From the NCBI GenBank assembly GCA_019316985.1, contig CP079215.1, positions 2,232,001-2,296,000 on the forward strand: DNA of 64,000 bases. Direction: 5' to 3'. A program made the position numbers and the translations under genes. Numbering within the stretch: position 1 is the first letter of the stretch; every line of letters starts with the position of its first letter. Origin of the DNA: Paraniabella defluvii (GTDB lineage: Bacteria > Bacteroidota > Bacteroidia > Chitinophagales > Chitinophagaceae). Positions 32,783 to 45,632 of the stretch are shown piece after piece. The notes below the pieces were generated by a model. The model was not told the DNA's origin. It saw only the letters and a list, made by a program, of their open reading frames with translations, and made no database searches.

Positions 32783-34352
32783 ATGAAAAGCTTCATTACA
32801 TATTTACTTTTAAGCGTTTCAATACTGAGCATTTTCTCCTGCCAAAAGGCCATTAATGCTATTGACGGAGATTATGGAAACTATCCCGGAGGTACCATCA
32901 GTCCTTATATATCGATACTCGATATCAAAAACCTTTATAAGGGACATGATGTTACCTTGTCAACAGAAAATATGCTTGGATCCACCAGTATTGCTGCCGT
33001 TGTTGTGTCAGACCATCGTGAAAATAATTTACCGGATGGATTGCTCGTGGTACAGGATGCACGAAGATTGTCGCAACTGAGAGGTATTTCCATTCCGTTG
33101 GGTGCTGACGCTGCTAAGTACGTAACGGGAGATTCAGTGATTATAGATGTTAGAGGCGGTGTTTTAAAGAGAGTGGACGGCATTTTGCAATTGACAGCAA
33201 TTACAGATGAAAAAATAAAAAAGTGTCGTCTGGTAACCCAATACCATTGAACAGAGTACGTTCCAGCGATATATTAGCCGATCCTGACAGATATGAAAGC
33301 GTACTTTCAGCTATTGTTAAAGGAGGATTTGTTCCCATACCTAAAGAAGGAGAAAAGTTGCGTGGCGAAAAATCCCTTAACGACGGATTTGGAAATATAA
33401 CCTTATTTACAGAGAATGATGCAAGCTTTGCTGACAGTATACCTTATGGTTTGGCCAATTACTATGGCATTTCTTTTAACAGGCAGGTAAGTGCCGATTC
33501 TATTCAGCCGGTATTCAGAGTTCGTAAGGCTGATGATATCGTGCTGCTTAGTTCTACTATAACGGTAGCGCCTATTGTAATAGCGGGTTTCATGAGTGAT
33601 CCGACAGGTGGAGATGGAAATTATGAATATGTGCAGTTGCTAGCCACCAAAGATATAAACTTCGCCGCCACACCCTACTCAGTGGTGATTTGTAACAACG
33701 CTACCAACACTATCCCCTCACCACAGGGATGGGCAACAGGTGTAGTAGTGTCAGGATCTACTACTTATTACCGATCTTATAAGTTTAACCTTACCACTGG
33801 TACTGCAAAAAAAGGCACTTACTTTTATGTGGGGGATCGGGTAAACAAATCAATGGCCCCAACTCAACCAGTATGTCTGCATTGAACTGGATTCGCGCCT
33901 TTAATTACAGCACCACTCCCGGAGATGGTTTCGGTCCGCCTACTTCCATCTTTGCCAATTCCGGCAATGCTTCCGGAGTAGCTGTATTTAACGGAACTAC
34001 TGTAACGCTGGCTTCTATACCGATCGACGTTATCATGGTTGCATCAGGTGGTCAGCTGCTAGGCGCAGGAAACCCTCCTTCATGGGGATACAGGATCGCC
34101 AATACTGATTGGTACGACATAAGAAATCCTATCACTTTAGAGGAACAACCGTTTTATACGATGGGAACAAACACTATCAATATAAAATATAACACGCCTG
34201 CGGATGCAGGTTATTATAACATATTGGGCGGTGTATATAATACTACATTGGGAAGATGGACTGCTGCGCGATCGCAGATTAACATGATATTATCAAAAAC
34301 ATCCCCAATAGATACCATACAGGGTAGTCTGGCTACCAAAATGGCCGAATAA
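32783..34352 (+). CDS. DUF5689 domain lipoprotein
   Basis: A lipoprotein of about 522 residues (signal MKSFITYLLLSVSILSIFSC) with the DUF5689 domain: ISPYISILDIKNLYKG, then VVVSDHRENNLPDGLLVVQD and GDSVIIDVRGG. The C-terminal part (FMSDPTGGDGNYEYVQLLATKDI) is a lamin-tail/OB-like beta domain. Family members follow SusD genes, often in loci with phosphoesterases, and are assumed to be surface substrate-binding proteins. Frame breaks lie near 33220 and 33838. The ATG at 32783 is chosen because it gives the signal peptide. Confidence 0.75.
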
Positions 34353-34372
34353 TGTAAATAGTTGATATAAGA

Positions 34373-35258
34373 ATGGTAAGATTAACATCTTTGTGTTTCA
34401 TAATGAGTTGCTGCGCGGCGCTTGACACTGCTGCACAGCAACTTGCTTTCGACTCCCAGGCTCACCGCGGCGGCCGCGGCCTCATGCCGGAAAATACCAT
34501 CCCTGCCATGCTGGATGCTATCGATCGTGGAGTGACCACACTCGAGATGGACCTGCAGCTGACGAAGGAGGGAAGGGTAATTGTTTCGCATGATCCTACA
34601 TTCAATGCCAACTTTGTCACTACACCCCGGGGCGATACGCTGGTATCCGCGGCTGCTAAAAAAATTGTTCTTTATCAGCTGTCTTACGATTCGATAGCAA
34701 AGTATGATGTGGGATTAAAGTTCAATCCCGAGTTTCCGCGGCAAAAAAGATAGGGGCAATAAAACCCCTTTTGTCTGTTTTGCTGGATAGTACGGAGGCA
34801 TATGCCAGGGCAAAAGGAAGAACCATCAGGTATAATATTGAAATTAAGTCGAAGCCGGCAGGTGATGGGGTTTATTATCCGGACGTTGCCTCTTTTGTGA
34901 ATCTGGCGATGCAGGTAATAGATAGCAAGAATATGGCCGACAGAGTAGTCATTCAGTCTTTTGATACGCGGGCGCTTCAGCTATTGCATCAGCGATATGC
35001 ACGCTATGCACTCTCTTACCTGGTGGATGGCAAAGAAAAGCGTGCTCCCGAAAACTGATAGAGGCACTCGGATTCAGGCCCGAAATATTAAGTCCTAATG
35101 AAATGATTGTCACACCTGAGCTGGTTAAAGATTGCCACCTGCTGGGTATAAAAGTAATACCCTGGACAGTGAACAGTATTGACCGGATCAGGGAGTTAAA
35201 AAAGATAGGCGTGGACGGAATTATTACCGACTACCCGGACTTGTTTTCTCAATTGTAA
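34373..35258 (+). CDS. Glycerophosphodiester phosphodiesterase, secreted
   Basis: Hydrolyses glycerophosphodiesters to glycerol-3-phosphate plus an alcohol. About 295 residues: signal peptide (MVRLTSLCFIMSCCAALDTAAQ), catalytic AHRGGRGLMPENTIPAM with the acid-base His-Arg-Gly and the metal-binding Glu, EMDLQLTKEGRVIVSHDP with metal ligands and second catalytic His, YNIEIKSK, and the ending TDYPDLF. The signal peptide places it in the periplasm or on the surface, ahead of uptake by GlpF or of phosphate release. Frame breaks lie near 34748 and 35053. It is 20 bp from the DUF5689 gene, in the same operon. Confidence 0.85.
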
Positions 35259-35340
35259 GTTTTATCTTGGTAGGATAAAAGCTGTGGTACAAGCATAACG
35301 GGTAATTAAGCTTGCAGACCTGTAAATTTTAAAAATAATA

Positions 35341-35360
35341 TTGTTCATTGTTCTGAACAA
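35341..35360 (+). promoter_or_regulatory. Perfect inverted repeat before glpK, candidate operator
   Basis: TTGTTCA-ttgttc-TGAACAA, 14 bases before the glpK ATG. The half-sites TGTTC/GAACA resemble those of the E. coli GlpR operator, but the spacing is two bases longer. It could also act as an RNA hairpin covering the start region. Confidence 0.4.
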
Positions 35361-35374
35361 TAAAACGATTGAAT

Positions 35375-36864
<1,490 letters not shown>

Positions 36865-36911
36865 TGCAACGTTATGCAAATCTGAATCCTAAACTTTAAA
36901 CAAAATTTCCA

Positions 36912-37621
36912 ATGAATATATTTACAAGCGAGCTGGTGGGTACGGCCATTCTTATTTTATTAGGTAATGGAGTAGTAGCCAATGTGGTACTTAACAAAAC
37001 CAAGGGCAATAACAGCGGGTGGATTGTTATTGCATTTGGCTGGGCCATGGCTGTTTTTGTAGGCGTATTTATTTCATCCAAAGCCAGTGGAGCGCATTTG
37101 AATCCTGCAGTAACATTAGCCCTGGCATACCTGGATAAAATAAATGGTTCGCTGCTTCCTTCTTATATAGGGGGCCAGATGTGCGGAGCCATGTTGGGCT
37201 CGTTGCTGGTTTGGCTTACTTACAAGCAACACTACACTGCTACAGAAGATACTGCGGCCAAGCTTGCTACTTTTAGTACCGGCCCGGCAATACGAAGTCC
37301 TTTCATAATCTGGTTACCGAAGCTATCGGTACTTTTGTACTGATATTTGCCGTTTTATTTATTATAGCGCCCGCCAGTAGTTTGGGCGCCCTGGATGCCT
37401 TGCCTGTGGCTTTTATAGTGTTAGCGATTGGCCTGAGTTTAGGCGGCGCAACCGGGTATGCCATCAACCCCGCGAGAGACCTGGGGCCCCGCATCATGCA
37501 TGCTATATTACCCATCGGCAAAAAAGGCAGCAGTGATTGGGCTTATAGCTGGATACCCGTTGTGGGGCCGATTATAGGAGCTTTGGCAGCGGCGATGATT
37601 TTTAAACATTATATGATGTAA
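36912..37621 (+). CDS. glpF: Glycerol facilitator (aquaglyceroporin)
   Basis: A MIP-family channel in the inner membrane that lets glycerol enter for GlpK. Both pore half-helices carry NPA boxes: [13 protein letters not shown] and [13 protein letters not shown]. The Asp after the second NPAR marks the glycerol-conducting branch. Six hydrophobic segments are visible, and the protein ends in MIFKHYMM. About 236 residues. One frame break lies near 37297. Last gene of the glycerophosphodiester series; no clear terminator follows. Confidence 0.88.
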
Positions 37622-37716
37622 GGTCGTATAGAACATGCCGGAATACGGCCGCCCCTTGTATCCATAGGCATACCCCGTTATCTATTGTACTAATGGGACA
37701 AATATACCGGGTACAT

Positions 37717-38217
37717 TTAAATCCTGTCCAGGATAATTTTAAACCAGGGTGTATATTGATCCGGGTGGTCCGCTATATCTTTTCGGAGTGCGTCCGGAGA
37801 TACGTATTTCCAGGCTGCTACTTCATTTACATTTATTACAGGCTCGCCTGAAAATACTCCAACAAATACATGGTCATACTCATGTTCGGTAAGGCCGTTG
37901 TCAAATTCGGCCTTGTAAATAAACTCAAAAGATTTTTGCAGATCACAAGCGATGCCCATTTCTTCTTTTAGTCTTCGTTGCGCCGCATCTTTTACATCTT
38001 CTTCCGGGTGGGGATGGCTGCAGCAGGTATTAGTCCACAAGCCGCCGCAGTGGTATTTATCAAATGCTCTTTGTTGTAAAAGCAACTCCTTTCTATCATT
38101 GAATAAGAGTACAGAAAACGCCCGGTGAAGCAAGCCCTTCTTATGAGCCTCCATTTTTTCCATAGTGCCTATCGGATGGTCATTTTCATCAACCAACACC
38201 AACTTAGATGCGTTCAT
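37717..38217 (-). CDS. idi: Isopentenyl-diphosphate delta-isomerase, type I
   Basis: Interconverts isopentenyl and dimethylallyl diphosphate for isoprenoid synthesis. A 166-residue intact Nudix-fold protein with the active-site Cys in WTNTCCSHPHP, the Nudix-like DAAQRRLKEEMGI, and the catalytic-Glu region LTEHEYDHVFVG. Transcribed convergently with glpF. The TATCTTCG sequence just upstream on the minus strand resembles a -7 box with one mismatch. Confidence 0.9.
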   Translation of the reverse strand: MNASKLVLVDENDHPIGTMEKMEAHKKGLLHRAFSVLLFNDRKELLLQQRAFDKYHCGGLWTNTCCSHPHPEEDVKDAAQRRLKEEMGIACDLQKSFEFIYKAEFDNGLTEHEYDHVFVGVFSGEPVINVNEVAAWKYVSPDALRKDIADHPDQYTPWFKIILDRI

Positions 38218-38300
38218 TGGGCGAAGATAACGCTTAGATAACAGGCGGCGGCATATTAAATGGTGCGCTGTTAATATTTATTAGCAAACATAGCACATAA

Positions 38301-38330
38301 AAACCTCGCGTAAAGCGAGGTTTTTTTTTT
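38301..38330 (-). terminator. Intrinsic terminator after carB
   Basis: AAACCTCGC/GCGAGGTTT stem with a 4-5 base loop and A/T runs on both sides, directly after the carB stop on the minus strand. Confidence 0.75.
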
Positions 38331-38338
38331 AACATTTA

Positions 38339-41185
38339 TTATTTGCTCAGGAACATGCTCCTGTCTTTATAAAGCTGTCTGAAATAAGGATCTTTCAGGT
38401 CTTTGATAAATCGGATAGCTTCACCTGTACTCTTCATCTCAGGACCTAACTCTTTATTTACACCCGGAAACTTATTAAAGCTGAACACCGGCTCTTTAAT
38501 CGCGTAGCCTTTTAATTTTTTCTCAAACTTAAAGTCCGTTAATTTATTAGCGCCCAGCATTACTTTGGTCGCAATGTTCAGGTAAGGGATCTGGTAGGCT
38601 TTGGCAATAAATGGCGTGGTACGGCTGGCACGGGGTTGGCCTCAATTACATATACTTTACCGTCTTTGATAGCGAACTGTATATTGATCAACCCTTTAAT
38701 GTTCAATGCCCTTGCAATTTTTTTCGGCATAATGTTCCATGGTGGTCACTTCCATTGGAGAAAGATTAAAGGCAGGTAATACAGCGTTACTATCGCCACT
38801 ATGTATGCCTGCTGGTTCTATATGCTCCATCACACCCATTACGTGGAAGTTTTCGCCATCAAAAATGGCATCCACTTCGGCCTCCTGGCAACGATCCAGG
38901 AAATGGTCGATCAGGATCTTATTGCCAGGTATATGTTTCAGCAGGCTGATTACTGCTTTTTCAACCTCTTCATCGTTACGATACGATACGCATGCGCTGA
39001 CCGCCCAATACATAAGAGGGGCGAACCAATACCGGGTATCCTACACGGTTGGCCACTTCCACTGCTTCGTCCACTGTCCAGGCAGTTCCGTAATCAGGGT
39101 AAGGGATTTTTAATTCTTTTAGCATATCGCTAAAACGTCCCCGATCTTCAGCTATATCCATGCTGTCAAAAGAAGTACCGATGATCTCTACGCCCATTTC
39201 CTTGATCTTCTCTGCCAGTTTTAAGGCTGTTTGACCACCCAGCTGTACAATAACGCCTGCTGGTTTTTCATACTCGATCAGCTCGCGTACGTGTTCCCAA
39301 TATACCGGTTCGAAGTATAGTTTATCAGCCATATCGAAGTCTGTACTCACTGTTTCAGGATTACAGTTCATCATAATTGCTTCATACCCCGCTTCTTTAA
39401 TAGCTAAAAGACCGTGCACGCAACAGTAGTCAAACTCAATACCTTGCCCTATACGGTTAGGACCGCTACCCAGTACAATGATCTTTTTCTTTTCAGAAAC
39501 TTTAGATTCGTTATGGGTTAATCCATCATTGCCGAAAGAAATACTTGGACTGTCGAATGTACTATAGAAATAAGGTGTTTTGGCTTCAAACTCTGCGCTG
39601 CAGGTATCTACCATTTTGTAAACACGGTTAATACCCAGTGTTTTACGTTTGGCATATACTTCGTCTTCTTCTGCTCCGATCAATGCTGCAATTTGCGCGT
39701 CGCTGAACCCGTTCACCTTGGCATCGCGAATCATATCGGCCGTAAGGTCTTCCAGGCCTAATTCGGCTAATTTCTTTTCAATGACACACAATTTCTGTAT
39801 TTCCGAAAGGAACCAACGATCAATACCATTGGTGGCTTTAGAAATGGTTCCTACAGACACGCCGGCCATCAGGGCGTCCTTGATTCTGAAGATCCGGTCC
39901 CATTTTGGTGTTTTGATGTATTCCAGTAATTCCTCGCCATGCATCAGGCTTTTACCGTAGTAGCCCAATCCGATAGCATTGTTTTCCAGGCTCTGGCAGG
40001 CTTTCTGTACCGCTTCGTTAAAGCTGCGGCCAATGGCCATTACCTCGCCCACACTTTTCATCTGTAAACCTAAGGTATCGTTAGCGCCTTTAAATTTGTC
40101 GAAGTTCCAGCGGGGTATTTTTACTATCACATAATCCAGTGCCGGCTCAAAATAAGCTGAAGTGGTTTTAGTGATCTGGTTTTCCAGTTCATCGAGGTTA
40201 TAGCCAATAGCCAGCTTGGCAGCAATTTTTGCGATGGGGTAACCGGTAGCTTTGGAAGCCAGGGCTGAAGAGCGGCTTACGCGGGGATTGATCTCGATAG
40301 CAATGATTTCCTCGGTAGTAGGGCTCATAGAAAACTGCACGTTACACCCCGGCAAAATTACCCAGGTCACGCATCATCCTGATTGCAGTATTACGCATCA
40401 GCTGCATGCCGGTATCGCTTAACGTCATAGCAGGCGCTACGGTGATGGAGTCTCCCGTATGCACACCCATCGGGTCAAAGTTCTCTACCGTACATATAAT
40501 ACATACGTTGTCAGCGTTGTCGCGTAATAATTCCAGCTCAAATTCCTTCCATCCCAATACGGCCTGCTCTACTAATACTTCGTGTATCGGCGATGCCTGT
40601 AAACCGCGGTTCAGGGCTTCATCCAGTTCGTCTTTATCGTGTACAAATCCGCCACCGGTACCTCCCAGTGTAAACGAAGGACGGATTACCAGCGGGAATC
40701 CGATTTCCTGCGCGTATTCTTTTCCTTCGAGGAAAGAGTTTGCTGTTTTGGCAGTTGCCACCGGAACTCCTAACTGAATCATCCACTGGCGGAACTTTTC
40801 GCGGTCTTCTTTTATCAATCGCCTTAATATCTACACCAATCAGGCGCACATTGTACTGTTGCCAGATGCCCAGTTCTTCGGCCTCTTTTGCCAGGTTCAA
40901 AGCTGTTTGTCCGCCCATGGTTGGCAATACTGCATCAATGTCGTTTTCCTGCAGTATCTGTTCAATGCTTTCTACCGTAAGCGGTAAGAGGTACACTTTA
41001 TCCGCCATCATGGGGTCTGTCATGATGGTGGCAGGGTTACTGTTGATCAGTATAACCTTAATACCTTCTTCTCGTAAACTGCGGGCGGCTTGCGTACCAG
41101 AGTAGTCAAATTCACAAGCTTGTCCGATAATAATGGGGCCGGAGCCGATAATCAAAACTGATTTGATGGAAGTATCCTTGGGCAT
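38339..41185 (-). CDS. carB: Carbamoyl-phosphate synthase large subunit, short form
   Basis: Builds carbamoyl phosphate for arginine and pyrimidine synthesis. Two ATP-grasp halves are visible: [40 protein letters not shown] and [18 protein letters not shown] in the first; [30 protein letters not shown] and [15 protein letters not shown] in the second. The protein stops at about 949 residues, after [13 protein letters not shown], so the C-terminal MGS allosteric domain of the E. coli enzyme (1073 residues) is absent. Frame breaks lie near 40822, 40350, 38990, 38720 and 38630. No carA is in the window. Confidence 0.88.
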
Positions 41186-41223
41186 TTTTTTATTTTCCTT
41201 TTTACCTAAAAAAACAAATTGCG

Positions 41224-41231
41224 CAAAAGTA
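41224..41231 (-). promoter_or_regulatory. -7 promoter box for carB
   Basis: TACTTTTG on the minus strand, 38 bases before the carB ATG. No -33 TTG at standard spacing. Confidence 0.45.
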
Positions 41232-41350
41232 CGGGTTTAGCAGGAAAGAGGGGAAATAAATATGGCCCGAATAGCTGATTTTTTAGAAATTTAATACCAA
41301 AGGGGCCTGCAAGACATTTTATCAAAACCGGGGTTGCTATATGTAAGTAC

Positions 41351-42951
41351 CTAGTTTTTATACTTCATTGCCAGCCTTACTGCGTTAGCGGCATTTACAA
41401 TTTTGCCGGTTGCGCAAAGCTCACTGAGCGCAACCGGTTTCTTATCATCACCCGGCATTAAAACTTTTTAGGGGAACCGTACCCGACTCTTTTATGATTT
41501 CCACGACTTCGGTAGCAGATAAATGCGGAAAATAAGACCGGAGCAAAGCAGCAATTCCTGCTACCATGGGACTTGCCAGGCTGGTACCACTGGATATTTC
41601 AACTCCCTGCCCCGCTATGGCACAGCGTATTTGTATGCCTGGTGCAAATACATCTACCGTTTTTTCCCATAATTGCTAAAAGAAGCCACCAGGCGACCCA
41701 GGCTTTCATCACCGCTGGCTGGCCCCCACCTGTATTAAATTGGGCAGCAGTTTTCCTTTGATGGTATGCGAACTTGGATAGTTATCTGTTGAATCGTTAT
41801 CCGATGCATCGTTGCCTGCGGCATGCACTAATACAACATCTTTTGACAAGGCGTATTCAATGGCTTCATCTACCCAGCGTTTATCGGGAGAAATATATTT
41901 TCCAAAACTCATATTGATAACCCGGGCGCCATGATCTACCGCGTACCTGATAGACAGGGCCACATCTTTATCGAATTCATCCTTGCCCAAAATGCCCCGT
42001 ATCATCATAATTTTTACATTATCTGCGATGCCGTCTATACCTTCATTATTGTTGCGTACTGCGCCAATGATACTGCTTACGCTGGTTCCGTGATAGCCAC
42101 TATGCGTGGTTAAATTGTGATTGCCATAGTGAATAGTATTAATATTGTATCCGTTGTCTTTCAGTAAATTATCCCGGGCCTCATCGGGAGGCGTAGTGAG
42201 TTTGATCAAGTCATCTTCCAAACTTTGTTTATAATTTGTAAAGTCTTTCATCAGGGCCTGGTTGTTACCAAATGGCTGCTCACTCAAAAGATTTCGCCAA
42301 AGGCCTATAAGATCCTTTATGACAGGATTAGGTTTCAGGCTATCCAGGTCTTTAAGATCAAAAACGGTTTTCCCGGTTACTTGCTGCATGGCGGTATTGG
42401 CATCAGATATCAGACTGAAATTCTTACGTACCGCATCAATTATTTTCTGCGCATTATTAAATCCTTCTTCCAGCCTCGTTTTCGCCCGCTTCCACTCTCT
42501 GTATTGCCAGCTTAGTGAATCCGGAATCTTTTTCCCGTTATTGTTTTCAAACGCGTTTTTAAAGCGATGATAGGTACGGTACTCATCACTGATGCTCATC
42601 GCCAGGTTTTCACCATCCGGGGCACCCAAATAATTCCAGCCGTAATAATCATCTACCAGGCCGTTGCCATCGTCATCTACCCGGTTATTAGGGATTTCTT
42701 TAGGATTGGTCCAGAGAACGGGTTTGAGGTCGGGTTGTAAGGTGTCTATTCCGCTGTCTATAACCGCAACAACTACGGGCACACTTTTTTTTTTTGTTTT
42801 TAAGTTGATCGTAAGCCTGCTTCAAGCTGATACCCAGGTATCCGTCGGTTTTGTAATCCAGGTAATGCCAGTCGGGAGCAACGGGTTTACCGGGTTGTGC
42901 ATAGGCGGAAAATGTACATAAGAAAAACAAATAAATACTGAAACAGCGCAT
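41351..42951 (-). CDS. Secreted S8 family (subtilisin-like) serine peptidase
   Basis: About 534 residues with a signal peptide (MRCFSIYLFFLCTFSAYAQ). The catalytic triad is visible as Asp in VVAVIDSGID, His in GYHGTSVSSIIGA, and Ser in SSGTSLASPMVAGIAALL. Between Asp and His lies an insertion of about 170 residues rich in charged helices, with a DDDGNGLVDDYYGWNY Ca-site-like segment. There is no type IX sorting domain, so it is probably periplasmic or lipid-free secreted. Frame breaks lie near 42783, 41715, 41660 and 41468; restoring the last extends the C-terminus to LAMKYKN at 41351. Confidence 0.82.
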
Positions 42952-43048
42952 AAACGGGATTAATTTTTATCCAGGCAAAACTATTTTTAAAGATGTAAAC
43001 ATAAAGTTATTACCCGAGGCGCCGAAGAGGCTATTGAAACGGTTTTGT

Positions 43049-43056
43049 TATTTTTG
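43049..43056 (+). promoter_or_regulatory. -7 promoter box abutting the M23 peptidase start
   Basis: TATTTTTG only four bases before the ATG at 43061, so the message would be leaderless if this box is used. Confidence 0.35.
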
Positions 43057-43060
43057 ACGC

Positions 43061-45142
43061 ATGTCGAAGAAAATTTTGTTGCCGTTGGTATTATTATTGA
43101 CAGGAATTGCGTCTTTTGGCCAATTATACAAAAAACCGGTGTATCCGCAGGGATACTTCAGGTGGGTAACCAATCTAAAACCAGACATTGTGGCTAATAT
43201 GGGAGAATTAAGGCCCAATCACTGGCATATGGGGTTGGATGTGCGCACCAACCAGGTGGTGAATCAGAATGTATATGCGGCGGCGGATGGGTATATCTCG
43301 TTTGTTGGTATTGAGCCTTTGAGCTGGGGCCGGTGGATTATTATTACCCATCCTAACGGCACTTCAACCTTATATGGTCATCTTAATGACTTTAGAGACG
43401 ACCTCGAAAAATACGTTACCGATCATCAATACGAAACCGAATCATGGCAAACCGCTTTGACGATTCCTCCCGGCAGGTTCCTGTAAAAAAGGGTGATTTT
43501 ATTTCTTTTAGTGGTACAACCGGCGGATCGGGCGGGCCGCACGTGCATTGGGAAGTAATAGATACCCGTTCATCACGCAGGTTAAACCCTACATTATTTG
43601 GTACTCCTATTATTGATAATATTCCGCCCACTGCTTTAAAGCTGGCGATGTACGACAGGAACAATTCGGTATACGATCAAACACCTGTACAGTATAAATT
43701 AGCGAAATCCGGTGGTGCTTATACTGTAACCGGTGGCATCATCAATACCAGTTTAAATAAGCTGAGCTTTTCTATTCAGGCTTATGATACCCGTAATGGC
43801 ACCGGCAACCAGGATGGTATTTATAGTGCAAGGCTTTTTGTAGATGGCATAGAAAAGAGCAGTTTTTATATTGACAGTATAGATTATGCAGATAGCCGTT
43901 ATATGAACTGCCAGGTAGATTACAAAATGGTGAGCACTGGTGGTAGCTGGATGCAGCATATTTCCAAATTACCGGGAGATTTAAGCGGGGTGTATTATGA
44001 TCTGGGACCTAATAATCTGGTATCTCTCAACGATACCCTTGTACATAATGTAAGGATAGATGTAGCTGATGCCAATGGTAACCTGTCAACCATCAACTTT
44101 AATATCAGGAACAATGGTGTTGCTGCTCCGCCGGTAAAGGCGTACGAATGGCAGGCGGGAAGACCCAATCGCCTTGTTAAAAGTTCGTTTGAGGCAAATA
44201 TGCCGCTTAATGCTATTTACGATAAAATGAATACCGGGTATTCCAGCACGCCATCGGCATCTTTAAACAGTGTTTCAGCAAGGCACAAGCTGGGTGAAAC
44301 CTACATACCGGTTCATAGTAACTTTGAAGTAAAAATAAAACCCGATAAATATATAAGCCCGGAGAACAGAAATAAGATCGTTATTAAACGGGTAGGCAAA
44401 AATACCACTGTTCGAAAAGCCGTGTGGAGCGGAGAGTGGCTAACGGCGCAGTTCCGCGATTTTGGAGTTTTTGAGGCTTTTATTGATAATGCTCCGCCAT
44501 CGGTTAATGCCTTGGGCAGCGGCGACGTAGTAAATCTCAACAAGGCTGCCAGGATTACTTTCACCCCGACCGATAATTATGGCATTGCAGATTTCCGTGC
44601 CGAGCTGAATGGCAAATGGTTAAGGTTTACCAATGATAAAGGCCGTTCATGGATCTATAATTTTTCTGATGGCAGGATACCCGCAGGGCAGCATGAACTA
44701 ACCGTAATTGTAACAGATATTGCAGGAAATGTAACACGCAGAAGCTGGCAGCTGGTGCGTGGGATAAATCCTCCGGCAGCTACAACGTCTGGTGCCAATA
44801 ATCTTGTGGAAGAAGAGCCTGTGCGGGTTATTAAGAAAACTGAGGTGGCCCCGAAAAAGAAACTGCCAGGCCAGGCGCTAAAACATCTAATAGCAAAAAG
44901 ACGGATACTAAAAACGGAACAAAGTCTTCATCAAAAGTATCATCAAAAACAACTGCAAAGACTTCAGGGAAGTCCTCAGCTAAAAAAACTTCGGGCAGCG
45001 CAAAAGCAGTACTGCAAAGAAAGAAAGTACAGCTAAAAACGGAACAACAAAAAAGGCAGTTACTTCGTCTAAAACAGCCGAAAAGAAAGCAGGCACAAAA
45101 AGTGGCACTACGAAAGCCAATGCTACAAAGAAGAAGAAATAA
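43061..45142 (+). CDS. M23 family metallopeptidase with Lys/Thr/Ser-rich tail
   Basis: About 694 residues, with a signal peptide (ending SFGQLYKK). The LytM-type Zn site is HWHMGLD near residue 53 and HVHWE near residue 160, implying cleavage of peptidoglycan cross-bridges or peptides in the envelope. A large beta-rich middle region follows (VDGIEKSSFYIDSIDYADSR, TDIAGNVTRRSW), perhaps Ig-like. The last 100 residues, restored past frame breaks near 44863 and 45005, form a low-complexity Lys/Thr/Ser/Ala tail (TKSSSKVSSKTTAK, ATKKKK). Another break lies near 43482. Confidence 0.78.
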
Positions 45143-45172
45143 ATTTTCAGGATTAAAAATAAGGATCGTTTA

Positions 45173-45632
45173 ATGGCTACACATTTAAAGGAAGGGCAAA
45201 AAGCCCCGGCATTTACAGGCAAGGACCAGAACGGCAATAAAATATCTTTATCGCAGTACAAACAAAAAAAAAGTAGCCTTGTATTTTTACCCGCAGGACC
45301 TGACACCCACCTGCACCACAGGCATGTAATCTCAGGGATAATTTTGGATTATTACAGCAAAAGGTATTTCCATTCTGGGAGTTAGCCCCGACGACGCAGC
45401 CAAACACAAACGGTTCGAAGAGCGTAATTCACTTCCGTTTCCGCTTATCGCTGACACGGATCATAAAATATTAGAGAAGTATGGCGTATGGGGTGAAAAG
45501 CAAATGTTTGGTCATAAGTATATGGGAGTATATCGTACTACTTTCTTAATTGATGAGAAAGGCATTATCAAAAAGATCTTCCTGAAGCCTAAAAGCAAAC
45601 AGCACGCAGAAGAGATTATTGAAAGTCTTTAA
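45173..45632 (+). CDS. bcp: Thioredoxin-dependent peroxiredoxin, Bcp type
   Basis: Reduces hydroperoxides. About 153 residues: [16 protein letters not shown] at the start, the peroxidatic Cys in [15 protein letters not shown] with the resolving Cys five residues later (Bcp/PrxQ pattern), [13 protein letters not shown] and [15 protein letters not shown]. Frame breaks lie near 45272 and 45325. Same strand as the M23 gene, 30 bp downstream. Its stop overlaps the convergent Uma2 stop by two bases. Confidence 0.85.
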
